DNA of 64,000 nucleotides from Arcobacter sp. (GCA_024637195.1 JAGXFN010000011.1:62001-126000); one strand, 5' to 3'; shown: positions 1 to 9,424, counted from the first letter of the stretch. Program-made: numbers and translations. The notes: a model not told the origin generated them from the sequence alone.

Positions 1-30
1 AACAGCGTTCTTCAATAGCCAACTAATCTT

Positions 31-104
31 AAACCTGAAGCAAAAGCTTCAGGTTTCAAGTATTAAATCAAGTCGGCATCTGCCGATTTGATTTAATACT
101 TTTT
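31..104 (+). terminator. Two tandem hairpins before hisIE
   Basis: The first hairpin is a perfect 11-bp stem (31-41 with 46-56) around an AAAA loop. The second is a 20-bp stem (59-78 with 81-100) with one G-T wobble and a two-base loop, followed by a run of five T. Both look like intrinsic terminators of a gene lying before the window. The second ends only 13 bases before the hisIE ATG, so a promoter for hisIE must lie inside or before it, or hisIE is expressed by read-through. Bidirectional use is possible. Confidence 0.6.
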
Positions 105-117
105 GAAAAGAAATCAT

Positions 118-807
118 ATGCAAACTGCAATCAATACAATAGACTGGCAAAAATCCGAACTCTTACCTGTTATCGTTCAAGACAGCAGCAGTAACGAGGT
201 CCTGATGATGGCCTACATGAACAAAGAGGCTCTGGAGCTATCGCTGAGTACCAAGATCGCACACTACTTTTCACGCTCTAAACAGCGTATCTGGAAAAAA
301 GGAGAGACGAGCGGCCACACACAGAGTATCCAGGAGTTTCTACTCGACTGCGATAATGACACCTTGTTGATCAAGGTCATCCAAGAGGGTGTCGCCTGCC
401 ATACCGGACGCACTTCATGTTTCTTTACCAACATTGAGACAGGTAAGGCAGTCAGCGAGGTCCAGGTCGACACTGCTTCACTTTATGGCGTCATAGATGA
501 GCTGTACCACACTATCCTTGAACGTAAGAATGCCGACCCTCAGAGTTCATGGACGTCAAAACTGTTTGCCAAGGGGGAGAACACTATCTTGAAAAAGATC
601 GTCGAAGAGGCCGGAGAGCTGTGTTTTGCCGTGAAAGACAATAATGAAGAAGAGATCATCTACGAAGCGGCCGATCTTGTTTATCACTGTCTGGTGGCTT
701 TAGGGCTGAAGAACATCTCACCTGACCGTGTCAAACAAGAACTAGCCCGCCGTTTCAATATGAGCGGGATTACCGAAAAAAATTCACGAGAGAATAAAGA
801 ACTTTGA
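118..807 (+). CDS. hisIE: Bifunctional phosphoribosyl-AMP cyclohydrolase / phosphoribosyl-ATP pyrophosphatase
   Basis: Catalyses two consecutive steps of histidine biosynthesis in the cytoplasm: hydrolysis of PR-ATP to PR-AMP and opening of the PR-AMP ring. The N-terminal half is the HisI cyclohydrolase (MMAYMN near residue 20, the SGHTQ motif, then CDNDTLL and CHTGRTSCF, which supply the metal and Zn ligands). The C-terminal third is the HisE helical pyrophosphatase (KKIVEEAGE, YEAADLVYH). The length is normal for a fused HisIE. ATG at 118 is preferred over an in-frame TTG at 103 because an A/G-rich stretch precedes it and the TTG lies in the T-run of the upstream hairpin. The stop overlaps the next gene (TTGA), indicating translational coupling. 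Confidence 0.93.
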   Translation: MQTAINTIDWQKSELLPVIVQDSSSNEVLMMAYMNKEALELSLSTKIAHYFSRSKQRIWKKGETSGHTQSIQEFLLDCDNDTLLIKVIQEGVACHTGRTSCFFTNIETGKAVSEVQVDTASLYGVIDELYHTILERKNADPQSSWTSKLFAKGENTILKKIVEEAGELCFAVKDNNEEEIIYEAADLVYHCLVALGLKNISPDRVKQELARRFNMSGITEKNSRENKEL

Positions 808-1331
808 CTCAGAGAATAAAATCGACACTTATAGACTTTGCGGACTCCCTACATACCTATGACTACGTCTTTTTTGCCGCCTTTGGCGCACTCTATCTCT
901 TAATTTTGCTGCTGGCTATCGTGCTTCGCAAACGGGTGAGTTTGTCTTTGTTTCTTGTTCTTCTTTCTTTTGTCGTTATCATTGCCGGACCGATTTTCGG
1001 GTATCAATATACCCATGGCAAACTCTACAAAACAGAGATCTCCGATCTTGTGGTCAAAAAACTCGAGTACTCTGAAGCCCTCGTCATCAAAGGAAAGCTC
1101 CAAAATCTCGGTCAGTTAGCTTTTAAGAAATGTACCGTAACTGCAAATGCCTGCAAGGCAGCAACAAACTTTTTTGAAGAGATACGCTTTTCTTTAAAGC
1201 CTTTTCAGCATACGTCAACGGTCTATGAAAAAGAGCTTCCCATCAATGAAACATTTGAGTTTAAACTCATCATGGAACCTTTCACCTATTCAAACGAATA
1301 CAATATTTCAGTAAAGGCGGACTGCTTATGA
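804..1331 (+). CDS. DUF2393 family membrane protein (first copy)
   Basis: About 175 residues. Two hydrophobic segments near the N-terminus (roughly residues 22-42 and 46-66) are followed by a beta-rich extracytoplasmic domain that includes a GxLxNxG element (KGKLQNLGQ), typical of a secreted immunoglobulin-like or FxLYD-like fold. I recognise it as the DUF2393 type common in Campylobacterota, with no known function. It starts with TTG inside the hisIE stop and overlaps the following DUF2393 gene by four bases, so the three genes form one coupled unit. The link to histidine synthesis is positional only. Confidence 0.7.
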   Translation: MTQRIKSTLIDFADSLHTYDYVFFAAFGALYLLILLLAIVLRKRVSLSLFLVLLSFVVIIAGPIFGYQYTHGKLYKTEISDLVVKKLEYSEALVIKGKLQNLGQLAFKKCTVTANACKAATNFFEEIRFSLKPFQHTSTVYEKELPINETFEFKLIMEPFTYSNEYNISVKADCL

Positions 1332-1882
1332 GCACTTATTTCACTATCTGGCACTGGACGGCGATCATCATCTTCGCCTCTCTTTTTGTACTTTTGACAC
1401 TGCTGTCGCTTAAAGAAAAAGACCAAAACACCATGCTGTCTATGATCTTCTCCTCTTTTTTAGTCATTGTAACCGCCGCAGCATTTTCTTTAATGGCTAT
1501 TGACAAGTACACCAAAGTTGCCAGCTTGTATGGTGTTAAAAATACCCGTATACTGCGTACTGAGACCATAATGTTTACAGGTTACGTCAAAAATACGGGA
1601 AACTATAAGATAGGCGAGATAACACTGACCGTCAAACTTGTCAACAAAGGGCATGTCACCGGAAATGTAAAAGGGGGAAACTTCTATCGTCCTAGCGGAA
1701 TCATAAGCTTTTTCTCCTCTTTTGGTGAAGAGAGCAGAAGCGACAGAGCGCAAAAAGTTGAAAATGAGTTTGTAATAGCAAAAAATATTCTCCCCGGAAA
1801 ATCAGCCTTTTTCAGAGTAAAGATGCCTTATCCGCCCTACTTCAAGCATGTGGCGCAGTTCACCTCTATCACAGCCCACTAA
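1328..1882 (+). CDS. DUF2393 family membrane protein (second copy)
   Basis: A paralogue-like partner of the preceding gene. Two N-terminal membrane segments (about residues 8-28 and 36-58) precede an extracytoplasmic domain with a matching GYVKNTGNYKIG element. The two proteins share layout but only weak sequence similarity, so an old duplication is likely. The ATG overlaps the upstream stop (ATGA). Such pairs are often adjacent in this phylum, suggesting a heteromeric membrane complex; that is inference. Function unknown. The gene is convergent with the radical SAM gene that follows. Confidence 0.7.
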   Translation: MSTYFTIWHWTAIIIFASLFVLLTLLSLKEKDQNTMLSMIFSSFLVIVTAAAFSLMAIDKYTKVASLYGVKNTRILRTETIMFTGYVKNTGNYKIGEITLTVKLVNKGHVTGNVKGGNFYRPSGIISFFSSFGEESRSDRAQKVENEFVIAKNILPGKSAFFRVKMPYPPYFKHVAQFTSITAH

Positions 1883-1898
1883 AGGCAGAACCTCATAA

Positions 1899-1920
1899 AG
1901 GGCACCTGGAGCTCTTGTGC
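1899..1920. terminator. Weak hairpin between convergent genes
   Basis: GGCAC and GTGCC arms surround an 11-base loop that holds GAGCTC. It sits in the 38-base gap between two convergent genes and may end transcription from either side. There is no clear T-run, so the call is tentative. Confidence 0.25.
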
Positions 1921-2880
1921 CTAGTACTTCAGTCCCACCGTTTTAAGCTTTTTATTGATGTTTCTGATCTGCTCGTTTCTGTTTCGGCACCATTGCGGTG
2001 CGATAAGAGAACTGTCATCCACACCGGCAGTAATCCTTTGAACAGAGACATCTGCCGGTTTCATTTGTATCGCTTCTAGCAATACATCCAGATAGACTTC
2101 TTCTGTTATAGGCGTGAACTCTCCTCGCGCATATTCGTTGGCCAACGCGGTTCGTTTTACTACATAAAGCGGGTGGTATTTTACGGAGTCAATTCCCCAT
2201 TCGTAGGCTTTTTTTGCCGTGTTTAGCATCATCTCTTTATCTTCTCCGGGAAGTCCGAAGATAAGATGCCCGCAGACATGCAAGCCCAGCGCCTTTGACT
2301 TTTGAATAAGCGTTTTGACATTTTCACTGTCGTGGCCGCGGTTGATACGCTCTAACGTCTCGTCATAGATCGACTGAATACCGAACTCAATCCAGATCTC
2401 TTTGCTTTTGTTAAGCTCGGCCAGATAAGCCAGCGTCTCGTCAGTGACCGAGTCTGAACGTGTGCCGATGCTTAGCCCGACCACATCTTCAAAGGTAAGC
2501 GCCTTGTCATAAAGAGCTTTAAGCGTGTCGAAAGGGGCATAGGTATTGGTGAACGACTGGAAGTAGACTAAAAACTTTTTCGCTCCGTACTCACGCTTTG
2601 CTTTGGAAGAGATCACTTCAAACTGTTTTTCAAGCTGCAAAAGCTGTTTGTCCAGGTAGGGGTTTTCAGTTGAAGTGAGGTTGAGATGAAAGCCTTTTAG
2701 CTCTTGAGCGCCGTCAAGACTAGGAGAAAAAGAGTCGTTCTCACAAAAGGTACACCCTCCGCGGGCAACAGTACCATCAATGTTAGGACAGGTAAATCCC
2801 GAGATTGAGATAGGCGCCTTGTAGACTTTTTCACCGAACTTGTTTTTGAGGTGTTCCCCAAAAGTATAAACCTGATTCAT
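1921..2880 (-). CDS. TIGR01212/YhcC family radical SAM protein
   Basis: A cytoplasmic radical SAM enzyme of unknown reaction. The cluster cysteines are C31, C43 and C46, in the long-spaced C-x11-C-x2-C arrangement seen in the YhcC family, followed by a radical SAM barrel (SIGTRSD, the WIEFGIQS element, GHLIFGLPGE). The length of 319 residues fits the family. Its stop-to-start neighbour is purF, one base away on the same strand. No substrate can be inferred from context. Confidence 0.85.
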   Translation of the reverse strand: MNQVYTFGEHLKNKFGEKVYKAPISISGFTCPNIDGTVARGGCTFCENDSFSPSLDGAQELKGFHLNLTSTENPYLDKQLLQLEKQFEVISSKAKREYGAKKFLVYFQSFTNTYAPFDTLKALYDKALTFEDVVGLSIGTRSDSVTDETLAYLAELNKSKEIWIEFGIQSIYDETLERINRGHDSENVKTLIQKSKALGLHVCGHLIFGLPGEDKEMMLNTAKKAYEWGIDSVKYHPLYVVKRTALANEYARGEFTPITEEVYLDVLLEAIQMKPADVSVQRITAGVDDSSLIAPQWCRNRNEQIRNINKKLKTVGLKY

Positions 2881-2881
2881 A

Positions 2882-4234
2882 TTAGTAGAGATATTTCCCG
2901 GTGAAACACGCCGTGCAGTACTGAGAATCTACGGCATTTACGCTTTCTAAGAGTGCATCATGCGAAAGATAGGCCAAAGAGTCTGCACCCATAAAGTCGC
3001 ACATCTCCTGGTTGCTCATATTTGCAGCGATCAGGTTCTCTTTGTCGGGCGTGTCGATCCCGTAATAGCACGGATCTGTTGTCGGAGGAGAAGAGATACG
3101 CATATGTACCTCTGCTGCGCCGGCTTCTTTGAGCATCTTGACAATGCGTTTGCTTGTTGTCCCCCGCACGATCGAGTCATCCACAACTATAAGCTTCTTG
3201 CCCTTGATAAGAGAAGTGATCGGTGAGAGTTTCATCTTTACCTTAAGATCACGCATCTGCTGGGTCGGCTCGATAAAAGTGCGCCCGATGTAGTGGTTTC
3301 GCATAATGCCAAGCTCGTAAGGGATCCCGCTCTCTTGTGAATACCCGATGGCTGCGGGTACGCCTCCGTCGGGAACAGGAACAATCATATCCGCTTCTAT
3401 CGGATCGATATGGGCGAGTTTGCGTCCCATGTTTTTACGCATCTGGTAAACATTCTGGCCGAACACGTCTGAATCAGGACGGGCAAAATAGACATACTCA
3501 AAGATGCAGTGTTTCGGTGTAGGCTCATATATCTTGATAGATTTAGGCTCTTTACCCTCTTCAAATACTAAAAGCTCCCCCGGTTCAACATCACGGATGA
3601 ACTCTGCGCCGACAAGATCAAAGGCGCACGTCTCAGAAGCAACGATATATCCATTTCCCACCTTCCCAAGACTAAGCGGACGCAAGCCGTAAGGATCACG
3701 CATTGCAAACATCTTCGTACGGCTTAAGAAGACCAAAGAGTAGGCTCCCTCGATCTTTTTAACTGCATCGATGATTCGGTCTAGAAGTTTTCTCTCTTCG
3801 CTTTTGGCGATCAGATGGATGAGATTTTCCGTATCCATAAAGGTTTGAAAGATCGCCCCTTTTTTAATCAGTCTGTCGCGCACCTCTTTCGCATTGGTGA
3901 GGTTTCCGTTGTGCACGATAGCCATCTCGCCCAGGTCATAGCGGGCAAATACCGGCTGTGCATCCAAGATAGAATCGTCTCCGGCAGTTGAGTAGCGGTT
4001 GTGACCGATAGCCGAGGTTCCCTTGAGAGTTTTTATCTTTTCGTCATTGAAGACCTGAGAAACCAGGCCTCTGTCTTTTATCGTGTGTACTTTTATTCCA
4101 TCTGCCGAACTGATACCGCAAGCCTCTTGGCCGCGATGCTGCAGACTGTGAAGCGAAAAGTAGGCTAGTTTAGAGGCTTCCGCATGACCAAATATCCCGA
4201 CAACCGCACATTTTTCATTTAATTCTCTTTCCAT
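2882..4234 (-). CDS. purF: Amidophosphoribosyltransferase
   Basis: First committed step of purine synthesis: transfers ammonia from glutamine to PRPP. The N-terminal glutamine amidotransferase domain begins with a short propeptide before the nucleophile Cys9 (CAVVGIFGH), with GHNRYST and the HNGNLTN element further on. The C-terminal phosphoribosyltransferase domain carries the PRPP loop VVDDSIVRGTTS near residue 350. The late CYYGIDTP and the cysteines near the C-terminus resemble the Fe-S cluster type of PurF. Full length. One base separates it from dapB upstream and one from the radical SAM gene downstream. Confidence 0.95.
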   Translation of the reverse strand: MERELNEKCAVVGIFGHAEASKLAYFSLHSLQHRGQEACGISSADGIKVHTIKDRGLVSQVFNDEKIKTLKGTSAIGHNRYSTAGDDSILDAQPVFARYDLGEMAIVHNGNLTNAKEVRDRLIKKGAIFQTFMDTENLIHLIAKSEERKLLDRIIDAVKKIEGAYSLVFLSRTKMFAMRDPYGLRPLSLGKVGNGYIVASETCAFDLVGAEFIRDVEPGELLVFEEGKEPKSIKIYEPTPKHCIFEYVYFARPDSDVFGQNVYQMRKNMGRKLAHIDPIEADMIVPVPDGGVPAAIGYSQESGIPYELGIMRNHYIGRTFIEPTQQMRDLKVKMKLSPITSLIKGKKLIVVDDSIVRGTTSKRIVKMLKEAGAAEVHMRISSPPTTDPCYYGIDTPDKENLIAANMSNQEMCDFMGADSLAYLSHDALLESVNAVDSQYCTACFTGKYLY

Positions 4235-4235
4235 A

Positions 4236-5009
4236 TTATTCTAATCCTAGGCAGTCTGATATCGTATAGAGGCCGCTCGGTTGAGCAACAAGCCATTTTG
4301 AAGCACGCAATGAGCCTTTTGAAAAGGTGTGGCGTGAGGTCGCTGTGTGGTTAAGCTCAAGAAACTCGCCCTCGTTATAAAACCCCACCGTATGGCGTCC
4401 GACAATGTCGCCGCCGCGCAGTGCCATAACAGCAATCTCGTCTTTTGTACGCTCACCGATGTTTCCATTTCGTCCGCTGATACGAACCTTGTCCAGATCA
4501 AGATCGCGTCCTTTGGCCGCTGACTCCGCCAAGGTGAGTGCCGTACCGCTGGGCGCATCTTTTTTGTGTTTATGGTGCATCTCGACGATCTCAATATCAA
4601 AGCCTTCAAGCGTGCGCGAGGCCTGCTCCACAAGCTTCGACAGAATAGCTACGCCCAAGGACATGTTTGTCGCATACAAGATCGGCATAGACTCACTGGC
4701 TTCTGCCATCAGATTGAACTGGTGCGTGTTCAGACCCGTGGTAGCTATCACTAAAGGTTTGGGTGTTTTGAGACTTTTTTCCAAAAGTGCTTGCGTGGCC
4801 TCAGGAAGCGAAAAATCGATAACAACATCACAGGCATTTAAAAATGAGTTCAGATCATTTGTTACCAAGACTGAAGGCTCTATAGCAAACTCCAGTTCAT
4901 TTCGTACAAAAACAGCGCTAAGCCCTATGTTCTCATCACATCTCAAATCTTCTATCAGAAGTTTGCCAACACGTCCTGTTCCGCCATACACACCGACTTT
5001 TATCATCAT
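4236..5009 (-). CDS. dapB: 4-hydroxy-tetrahydrodipicolinate reductase
   Basis: Reduces the dihydrodipicolinate precursor in the diaminopimelate/lysine pathway, feeding peptidoglycan and lysine. The N-terminal dinucleotide-binding domain has GGTGRVGKLL; the substrate-binding half has EMHHKHKKDAPSGTAL, with the catalytic His and Lys of the family. Length 257 is normal. It lies in the trxB-dapB-purF run, with gaps of one to two bases, so co-transcription is likely. Confidence 0.94.
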   Translation of the reverse strand: MMIKVGVYGGTGRVGKLLIEDLRCDENIGLSAVFVRNELEFAIEPSVLVTNDLNSFLNACDVVIDFSLPEATQALLEKSLKTPKPLVIATTGLNTHQFNLMAEASESMPILYATNMSLGVAILSKLVEQASRTLEGFDIEIVEMHHKHKKDAPSGTALTLAESAAKGRDLDLDKVRISGRNGNIGERTKDEIAVMALRGGDIVGRHTVGFYNEGEFLELNHTATSRHTFSKGSLRASKWLVAQPSGLYTISDCLGLE

Positions 5010-5011
5010 CT

Positions 5012-5953
5012 CTATCCGTTCAATTTTTCATCTATATAGGCAATAGCATTGATTGCTGCAACTGCTCCGTCACCTGCTGCACAGACGACTTGCTTGGGCG
5101 CATCGATTCGGATGTCACCTGCCGCGAAGAGGCCCGGAGTGGATGTACGCATACGAAGATCAACGATCACCTCGCCTTGCTCATTCAGCTCGCAGATTGC
5201 ACTGCTGTCCTCTTTTTTGAGGACTTCGTTGTTGACATTCATCCCGACAAAGGTAAACACACCCGGGACAGGAATGTCACGCTCGCCTTGGGCTGTTTTG
5301 ACTTTCAAGCCTGTTACACCCATCGCGTCTCCGTAGACTTCTTCCGGAGTCGCATTGAGAACAAGCTCTATATTTTCTGTTTCCAAGACACGCTTGATGG
5401 TGTTTGGTGCGGCTCTAAACTTGTCTCGACGGTGGACAAGATAGACTTTAGAACAGATCTTTGCCAGATAAAGCGCCTCTTCAAGCGCCGTGTCGCCGCC
5501 GCCGATAACAGCGACTTCTTTGTTCTTGTAGAAAAACCCGTCACAGGTCGCACAGGTAGAGACACCCTTGCCAAAAAGGTCGTCTTCGCCTTTGAAGCCG
5601 ACTCGCTTGGGTGTTGAACCGGTGCAGATGACTACGGCTAAGGCATCTTCACTTGTACGGTCGCCCTTGTGTATCGTAAAGGTACCGTCACTTTTATGCT
5701 CAACGCTCAAGACTTCAACCATAGAGTGCTTAAGTCCAAACTTTTGACACTGTTCAGGCCAAGGCATCATCAGGTCCATTCCTGAGATCTCACCGGTGAC
5801 ACCAGGATAGTTTTCGATCTCGGAGCTTCCTGTTATCTGTCCGCCGGGCATCCCTTTTTCAAACATTGTCACATTGTCTAAACCGCCGCGTGTTGCATAT
5901 AGTCCCGCAGTAAGTCCTGCCGGTCCGCCGCCAATAATCGCTAAATCTAACAT
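5012..5953 (-). CDS. trxB: Thioredoxin reductase
   Basis: NADPH-dependent FAD enzyme that reduces thioredoxin in the cytoplasm. The FAD motif [10 protein letters not shown] is at residues 8-17, the redox-active CATC pair at C134/C137, a second nucleotide motif [10 protein letters not shown] follows, and the C-terminal FAD motif is near [10 protein letters not shown]. Full length at 313 residues. It is encoded directly downstream of a thioredoxin-like gene and trxA, the order I recall from H. pylori and C. jejuni apart from the inserted small gene. Confidence 0.95.
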   Translation of the reverse strand: MLDLAIIGGGPAGLTAGLYATRGGLDNVTMFEKGMPGGQITGSSEIENYPGVTGEISGMDLMMPWPEQCQKFGLKHSMVEVLSVEHKSDGTFTIHKGDRTSEDALAVVICTGSTPKRVGFKGEDDLFGKGVSTCATCDGFFYKNKEVAVIGGGDTALEEALYLAKICSKVYLVHRRDKFRAAPNTIKRVLETENIELVLNATPEEVYGDAMGVTGLKVKTAQGERDIPVPGVFTFVGMNVNNEVLKKEDSSAICELNEQGEVIVDLRMRTSTPGLFAAGDIRIDAPKQVVCAAGDGAVAAINAIAYIDEKLNG

Positions 5954-5963
5954 TGTTTTCCTT

Positions 5964-6440
5964 CTAGAGTTCGTCTGGCATATCGTTTATAGTGTCTAAT
6001 TCCGCAATGATACTATCTTGTTTATAAAGACCATCTTTGACTTTTTTGATAATAAACACGGAAGGGACTGTATATATGTTGAAACGCTGGATGATCTTCA
6101 AGATCGTATTGGTACCTGAGCGCACAAAGGTGACCTTTTCATGGCTGGGAAAATCCTGCTGATAGTAGTCAATGGCCAATACTTTGTATTTCGTATCGAG
6201 CTTGTTGATGTTTTCTACATTACCTGCCTGTTTTGAGCTGTAGAAGATGAGGAGATAACGCTCCTCATCCGGGATGAAGATTTTGCCCTGCTCATACACA
6301 AGCCATTCAGTAAAATTGATAAATTTATATTCTTGAAATTTGTAGTTGAAGTAGGCGAAGGCAATGGCGATCATGCCTGCGCCGAAAAAGGAAGCCAGAA
6401 GCGTGCTGACGGAAAAGAGTCCGCTGCCGCGACGCGCCAT
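5964..6440 (-). CDS. Membrane-anchored thioredoxin-fold-like protein without CXXC
   Basis: 158 residues. One N-terminal transmembrane segment (about residues 12-32) is followed by a soluble domain. The order of elements (LLIFYSS, a helix, KVLAIDYYQ, then [10 protein letters not shown] with a Pro at the position of the thioredoxin cis-Pro) suggests a thioredoxin fold, but the active-site CXXC is absent: no cysteine is present at all. It sits between trxA and trxB, three bases after trxA and ten before trxB. A tethering or scaffold role in the thioredoxin system is inference only. Confidence 0.7.
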   Translation of the reverse strand: MARRGSGLFSVSTLLASFFGAGMIAIAFAYFNYKFQEYKFINFTEWLVYEQGKIFIPDEERYLLIFYSSKQAGNVENINKLDTKYKVLAIDYYQQDFPSHEKVTFVRSGTNTILKIIQRFNIYTVPSVFIIKKVKDGLYKQDSIIAELDTINDMPDEL

Positions 6441-6443
6441 GGA

Positions 6444-6764
6444 TTACGCTAAAAGAGCGTTAAGTTTTTCTTCAAAAGCCTGTTTGGAAGCTGCTCCGAC
6501 CATTTGCTCTACAACTTCACCGTCTTTGAAAAGGATGATAGTAGGGATAGAACGGATACCGTATTTGATAGCGATATCTTGCTCTTCATCTGTGTTTACC
6601 TTACAAATCTTTGCCTTGCCGTCATAGTCTTCTGCCAGCTCTTCAATAACCGGTGCGATCATACGACACGGCCCACACCATGGTGCCCAAAAGTCAACTA
6701 GTGCAACGCCCTCTTTAATAGTTTCTTCAATATTAGAGGCAGTAACTTCGATGTATTTTCCCAT
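6444..6764 (-). CDS. trxA: Thioredoxin
   Basis: Cytoplasmic disulfide reductant of 106 residues. The active site WCGPC has Cys30 and Cys33, and the cis-Pro is in SIPTIILF. A TATAAT -10 element lies at 6797-6802 and an AAGGA ribosome site precedes the ATG. The gene heads a unit running through the thioredoxin-like gene, trxB, dapB, purF and the radical SAM gene. Confidence 0.96.
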   Translation of the reverse strand: MGKYIEVTASNIEETIKEGVALVDFWAPWCGPCRMIAPVIEELAEDYDGKAKICKVNTDEEQDIAIKYGIRSIPTIILFKDGEVVEQMVGAASKQAFEEKLNALLA

Positions 6765-6796
6765 TTTATGGTCCTTGTTTAAAAATTATTGAAAGT

Positions 6797-6802
6797 ATTA
6801 TA
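6797..6802 (-). promoter_or_regulatory. Probable -10 element of the trxA operon
   Basis: TATAAT on the minus strand, 33 bases before the trxA start. No convincing -35 hexamer is present, which is common for Campylobacterota sigma-70 promoters. Confidence 0.45.
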
Positions 6803-6886
6803 CCCTCAATTTCTTTAAGACGTCTTACGCAGCTGGACTTGGTATTTTAATTGGGAGTAAGCTTATTATCTTCAAAATATCCCGGG

Positions 6887-7213
6887 CTACATTGTAATAT
6901 TTTCAAGCAGTCTGCACTCCTCATTTTGTACGCTTACGGCATCAATTTGAAAGGCCAGATCGAGCTTTTTCTTTTGCATAAAACGGTGGGCGGTGTTGAT
7001 GATGTGGCGGAGTTTTACGGGAGTGATGTTGTAAAGTGGATCATAAGAGCTGCCGCTTTTGACCTCGATAAAATGGAGCACTTCATCTTTGAGCGCGATA
7101 ATGTCGATCTCTCCGCCGCGAAGGGTAAAGTTGCGCTCTATGATCATAAACCCGAGTGTGCGCAGGTAGACACAGGCTGTCTCTTCAGCGACATCTCCCT
7201 TGGCTCGGCTCAT
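6887..7213 (-). CDS. UPF0102/YraN family nuclease-fold protein
   Basis: 108 residues with the YraN signature: GDVAEETACVYL at the start, then RGGEIDIIALKDEVLHFIEVKS, which matches the E/D-x(n)-E-x-K catalytic pattern of the restriction-endonuclease/Holliday-junction resolvase fold. The function in bacteria is unclear. In H. pylori and C. jejuni the gene sits between hom and trxA; here a formate dehydrogenase and a response regulator separate it from hom. Confidence 0.88.
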   Translation of the reverse strand: MSRAKGDVAEETACVYLRTLGFMIIERNFTLRGGEIDIIALKDEVLHFIEVKSGSSYDPLYNITPVKLRHIINTAHRFMQKKKLDLAFQIDAVSVQNEECRLLENITM

Positions 7214-7230
7214 AGCGGTTTCCTTTTTTC

Positions 7231-9288
7231 TTAGGCCGAGACTACCTCAACCTCGATGGATTTGAAGGCGGCCGTGAGAATAAGGTCATCACGCCTGTCG
7301 CCAAAGATATAGTTTATCTGGGAGTTGTTGTGATGGAAGGTCGTAAAAAGCGTTCCGGGTTTGACCGTATCGGTAAACTTGACCTTCAGTGAGGCGGTCT
7401 GTCCATGTTCAGTCTTAAGGATCACCCTTCCTTTTGGAAAGTCTGCCTCATCTTCAACGCTGACCAGCAGGATATCTTCTTCATGCTTTTTGAGAAGTTT
7501 TGGACTCTCTTTTGTCTGCGCAGCATTGTTGTAGTGTGGCAGTGCGCGTCCCGTTGTGAGGTGGAAACCTTTTGTGCTCACTGCGTTTTTAAGCTGTTCT
7601 ATCTGACCGCGTTCTACATACTGGTGGTAATGAAAGTGGCCCAGTCCGTCATCTGTTCTGAAGTCAAGCAGGTGCAGCACCGGGGTATCTTCGATGTAGA
7701 CCGGCCACTGTAGACCGCGTTTTCGGTGGCGCTCCAGCCTCTGATAGGATGCTCCGCTGAAACGTCTGTGTGCCGTCTCGCGCACTTCGTTCCATACCTC
7801 CGAGGAGTCTTTGTATTCATAGTTTCCGCCAAGCTTGTTATTGATCATCTGGATCACTTCCCAATCATCAGGCAGATCGGATTTAACCAGAGGCTGAGAG
7901 AGGTGCAGACGGCGCATTGCGTTTACATAAACGCCTGTTTTTTCATACGCGGAACGCACCCCGATGACGATATCTGCTTTTGAGGCGATATCATTCATCA
8001 TGACCTCCTGAACAAGAATAAATTCAAGGTTTGCTATCCCTTTGTTCACCTTGTTCAAGTTCGGATGGATATGGGTGATGTCCTCGCCCATGTTGTGCAG
8101 TGACTTTACCCGCCCCGCTATCATCTCGTCTATGAGCTCCGGAGTCATCAGACCGACCTCTTTAGGGGTCTGATAGTCTGGGTCATAATAAGGAAGCATA
8201 CCCATATCGCAAGCACCCTGAACATTGTTCTGCCCGCGAAGCGGCATCAGACCTGCACCTGTCTTGCCGACATTTCCTGTCAGAAAAGCCAGGTGTGTGA
8301 TCGCCATAACCGCCTTAGAGCCATCGAGATGCTCGGTGATGCCAAGTCCCCAGAAGATCATCGACTTTTTCAGTGCGTATTCACGGGCTATTTTAGGAAT
8401 CATCTTGACAAGGTCCTCATACCCCGGAACACTCTCAAAAAATTTAGGATTGGCGTAAGGATCACTGAGTATTTTCTCTTTGTACTCTTGGAAAAACTTT
8501 GTACGGCTGGCAACAAAAGCCTCGTTGTAAAGCTCTTCGGTCAAGATGACATAGGCCATCATGTTCAAAACAAGAAGGTTCGCCTCATGAGGAATGACTG
8601 CCTGGTATTTGGCAAATTTTCCCAATTTTATCTGGCGCACATCGATGACCGCAAGATTGTCATGCTGTTGCGCCGCTTCGACGATACGGTTGGCGACGAT
8701 CGGGTGTGCCTCCGTCGTGTTCGAGCCCATGACGATCATAAACTCTGTCTGATAGATGTCATCATAAGGATTTGTCGCAGCGCCCTCGCCCATCGTCGTA
8801 CGCATGCCCTTTAAAGAGGGCGAGTGACAGACGCGCGCGCAGTTGTCGACGTGCGGCGAGTTAAGGGTATGGCGAGTATATTTTTGAAACAAGAAGGCAG
8901 ACTCACACGAGGTCCGTGCCCCGCCGATGGAGCAGAGGCTGTGGCGTCCGTATTTTTCTTTGATCTCGCTCATCTTTGCTGCGGAGATAGAAGTTGCGGT
9001 TTCAAGGTCTGTTTCAAACCAGGTGTCGTCAAGCTCTGTAAATTTACTTTGATAAGGCGAGACGATATGGGCATTTTTTTCAGCAAAACTTTTGCGTATG
9101 CGGGGTGCTCTGACGCGGTTCGGGCTCTGCACAAAGTCAAACCCAAGTTTCCCTTTGATGCAGAGTTTTCCCTGAGAGACATAGCCGTCTTTTGCCGCAG
9201 TGATCTTTTGGATTTTGTTGTCCTCGACATGCCCTACGATGTCACACCCTACCCCACAATATGTACAAACCGTATCAATAAGTTCCAC
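7231..9288 (-). CDS. Molybdopterin formate dehydrogenase, FdhF-like catalytic subunit
   Basis: A cytoplasmic molybdenum/tungsten bis-MGD oxidoreductase of 685 residues with no Tat signal. An N-terminal [4Fe-4S] site has C8, C11, C15 and C43. The metal ligand is Cys154 followed by His155 in RVCHSPS, exactly where E. coli FdhF has selenocysteine. RGQNNVQGACDMG carries the conserved active-site region, and a C-terminal cofactor-binding domain closes the protein. No electron-transfer subunit or hydrogenase gene adjoins it, so its redox partner is unknown. It interrupts the otherwise conserved yraN-hom order, suggesting insertion at this site. moaA and moeA about 10 kb away would supply its cofactor. 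Confidence 0.85.
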   Translation of the reverse strand: MELIDTVCTYCGVGCDIVGHVEDNKIQKITAAKDGYVSQGKLCIKGKLGFDFVQSPNRVRAPRIRKSFAEKNAHIVSPYQSKFTELDDTWFETDLETATSISAAKMSEIKEKYGRHSLCSIGGARTSCESAFLFQKYTRHTLNSPHVDNCARVCHSPSLKGMRTTMGEGAATNPYDDIYQTEFMIVMGSNTTEAHPIVANRIVEAAQQHDNLAVIDVRQIKLGKFAKYQAVIPHEANLLVLNMMAYVILTEELYNEAFVASRTKFFQEYKEKILSDPYANPKFFESVPGYEDLVKMIPKIAREYALKKSMIFWGLGITEHLDGSKAVMAITHLAFLTGNVGKTGAGLMPLRGQNNVQGACDMGMLPYYDPDYQTPKEVGLMTPELIDEMIAGRVKSLHNMGEDITHIHPNLNKVNKGIANLEFILVQEVMMNDIASKADIVIGVRSAYEKTGVYVNAMRRLHLSQPLVKSDLPDDWEVIQMINNKLGGNYEYKDSSEVWNEVRETAHRRFSGASYQRLERHRKRGLQWPVYIEDTPVLHLLDFRTDDGLGHFHYHQYVERGQIEQLKNAVSTKGFHLTTGRALPHYNNAAQTKESPKLLKKHEEDILLVSVEDEADFPKGRVILKTEHGQTASLKVKFTDTVKPGTLFTTFHHNNSQINYIFGDRRDDLILTAAFKSIEVEVVSA

Positions 9289-9424
9289 GAAAAGCCTTGA
9301 AGTTTTGAATTTTTATGTGCGCAATAATACTCTTGTCTCTCTTAAATAAAAAACAATTCCATGACTCTCTTAAATCATTAAATAAACTCTAAGCCATAAG
9401 CGCTCTTTAAAAAAGCGTAGGCAT

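Noticed and set aside
7231..9288. Selenocysteine in the formate dehydrogenase
   Set aside because: The codon at the metal-ligand position is a Cys codon and the frame has no internal TGA.
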